Of a DNA stretch of 64,000 nucleotides, positions 62,794-64,000 are shown piece after piece. Source of the stretch: Hydractinia symbiolongicarpus. Taxonomy: Eukaryota; Cnidaria; Hydrozoa; Anthoathecata; Hydractiniidae. A model generated the notes under the pieces. That model made no database searches. It saw nothing but the letters and a program-made list of their open reading frames with translations, and had not been told where the DNA came from. The stretch is from NCBI RefSeq assembly GCF_029227915.1, contig NC_079875.1, forward strand, positions 22,749,001 through 22,813,000. The letters are read 5' to 3'. A program made the position numbers and the translations under genes. Numbering within the stretch: position 1 is the stretch's first letter; every line of letters starts with the position of its first letter.

Positions 62794-64000
62794 AAGGCTT
62801 CTCCCCATGATAACCGGGTTAATGTGTTACGCATTATAATGACATCTGAAATGGTGAAAGATGTTTTTGTCAGTACAGGACTGTTGTATACCCAAAGAAA
62901 AAAGTTCAGGTTTGCCACTGCTCCTAAAAAACCTTGAATATTTGGGATTATCCATCATTCATCAATCCTTCAATCTTTATAATTCATTAGAAAGGCAACA
63001 ATGAGTTTATTTTTTATCAATATATTTCGGAATTTACTTCCATCATCAGGATAACTAAAATAAATAAAAGCAATAAATACAATTTATTCATACTTTAAAG
63101 TAAAAAGCAAAAAACAATTTTTACAAAACACATTTATATACAGTAAAATCTATCAACATTTCAAGTAATTAGTATAATCAAATGTTAAAATCACACAAGG
63201 GAATAACATTTAATAAGTTTAAAAGAAAAAGTTAGTGGTTTACATTATAAACAACAGCTAAACTTGTATTGTTAACACCCTGCTTCTTTGCTCTAATTCA
63301 TGTTGGTGCACCGCAAATGCTAAGTTGATTTGAATGAAAAGTATGTTCATGTTGGCAAAATTATACCAAAGCGGATTTTTTATTTGCAATTTATAATGCT
63401 AATGTTAAAATCGTGTAGTAAATATTCTAAAATAGCTTTGCAAGTAAAAATCGCATTTTTTCAAGAGCGATGTGTACCTTTTTGTAAGGAGAATTGTAAG
63501 TTTTGTGGGAGATAAACTACACTATTTTTTTGCTTCTGGTAATAATTTTCGATACAATACACTATTAACTATTCCGTTAAATATTCTATTTTTAGTAAAG
63601 TAGACAGGAATAGAGGTAACATATATTTAAAACAAGTGTAAGTCTTTCTTGCAGTTTTTAAAAAGAAATGCCACTGCTTTGTCTACCATTATTAACTCCC
63701 ACCAAAAACCGTTTTTACGGAACCGAATAATGTAAACATTTGAATGTTACAACGCGGGAAAATACAGTTACATCACTGCCCAGTAGCAAATAGAATAAAT
63801 TTATTTTTTATACCTTCAGTGTTGTTTAACACATAATCCTTCCTTTTTTTATTGTTATCATCCATGTCAATTGCGCCAATGCATATATATAAATATTGGT
63901 AATTATGCATGTGGCGTATCTACTGTCCTCATTGCGAATTAATTGAAAGTAGTGCTTCTTAAAAACTTATGTTCAAACTTTTTTTTTTAGATATAAATTC
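62794..64000. other. AT-rich non-coding right flank
   Basis: No gene is supported. The PIP-box exon of PCLAF could lie here or beyond the window, but no clear acceptor followed by a PIP-box-like sequence was recognised. Confidence 0.5.

Overview
The window is animal nuclear DNA, most likely from a cnidarian and probably a hydrozoan. It is AT-rich, has spliced host genes with many short exons, and is dense in mobile elements. The assignment rests on overall composition and on the kinds of elements present (protein-primed polymerase/integrase elements, copia, gypsy, hAT, MULE, tRNA-derived SINEs); no single marker proves the species.

Two host genes can be read. A complete TIMM44 gene (mitochondrial import motor subunit) runs from 3154 to 16841 in 15 coding exons that join in frame to 456 codons. 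Its second intron holds an antisense Ty1/copia element (4776-12448), itself split by a foldback-like element (6979-9915). The first two coding exons of a PCLAF/PAF15 homologue (PCNA-binding, histone-H3-like N-terminus) lie at 52403-52433 and 59391-59537. The intron between them is about 7 kb and contains a hAT element inserted inside a MULE element.

From 18886 to 51102 the window is dominated by two related, decayed, virus-like Polinton/Maverick-type elements in the same orientation. Element 1 (from 19748 to about 34053) has lost its left end and abuts a LINE fragment. Element 2 (34585-51102) is whole from end to end: terminal inverted repeats of about 255 bp, a 5-bp GTACA target duplication, and insertion just beside a CAGT-ended MITE. 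Both carry a protein-primed family B DNA polymerase, an rve-type integrase, a packaging-type ATPase, a candidate major capsid protein, a second candidate virion protein with a C-terminal membrane anchor, a long coiled-coil/membrane protein, and several small zinc-ribbon, membrane and repeat proteins in nearly the same order. The polymerases come from two clearly different families, whereas most of the other genes are direct counterparts.

The most interesting pattern is that short perfect or near-perfect DNA hairpins sit just past gene 3' ends and between convergent genes in both elements. They keep their positions while their sequences differ. This resembles the hairpin 3'-end signals known from Mimivirus. 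Many of these genes also begin at a TAAATG or AATAAATG motif. Almost all the larger genes are broken by frameshifts and in-frame stops, so these are old integrated copies.

The right flank (59966-62793) holds a gypsy-type retrotransposon fragment with both outer ends formed by inverted copies of the same LTR start and a 5-bp AAGGC target duplication, an unusual rearranged insertion. The rest is non-coding, with simple repeats.
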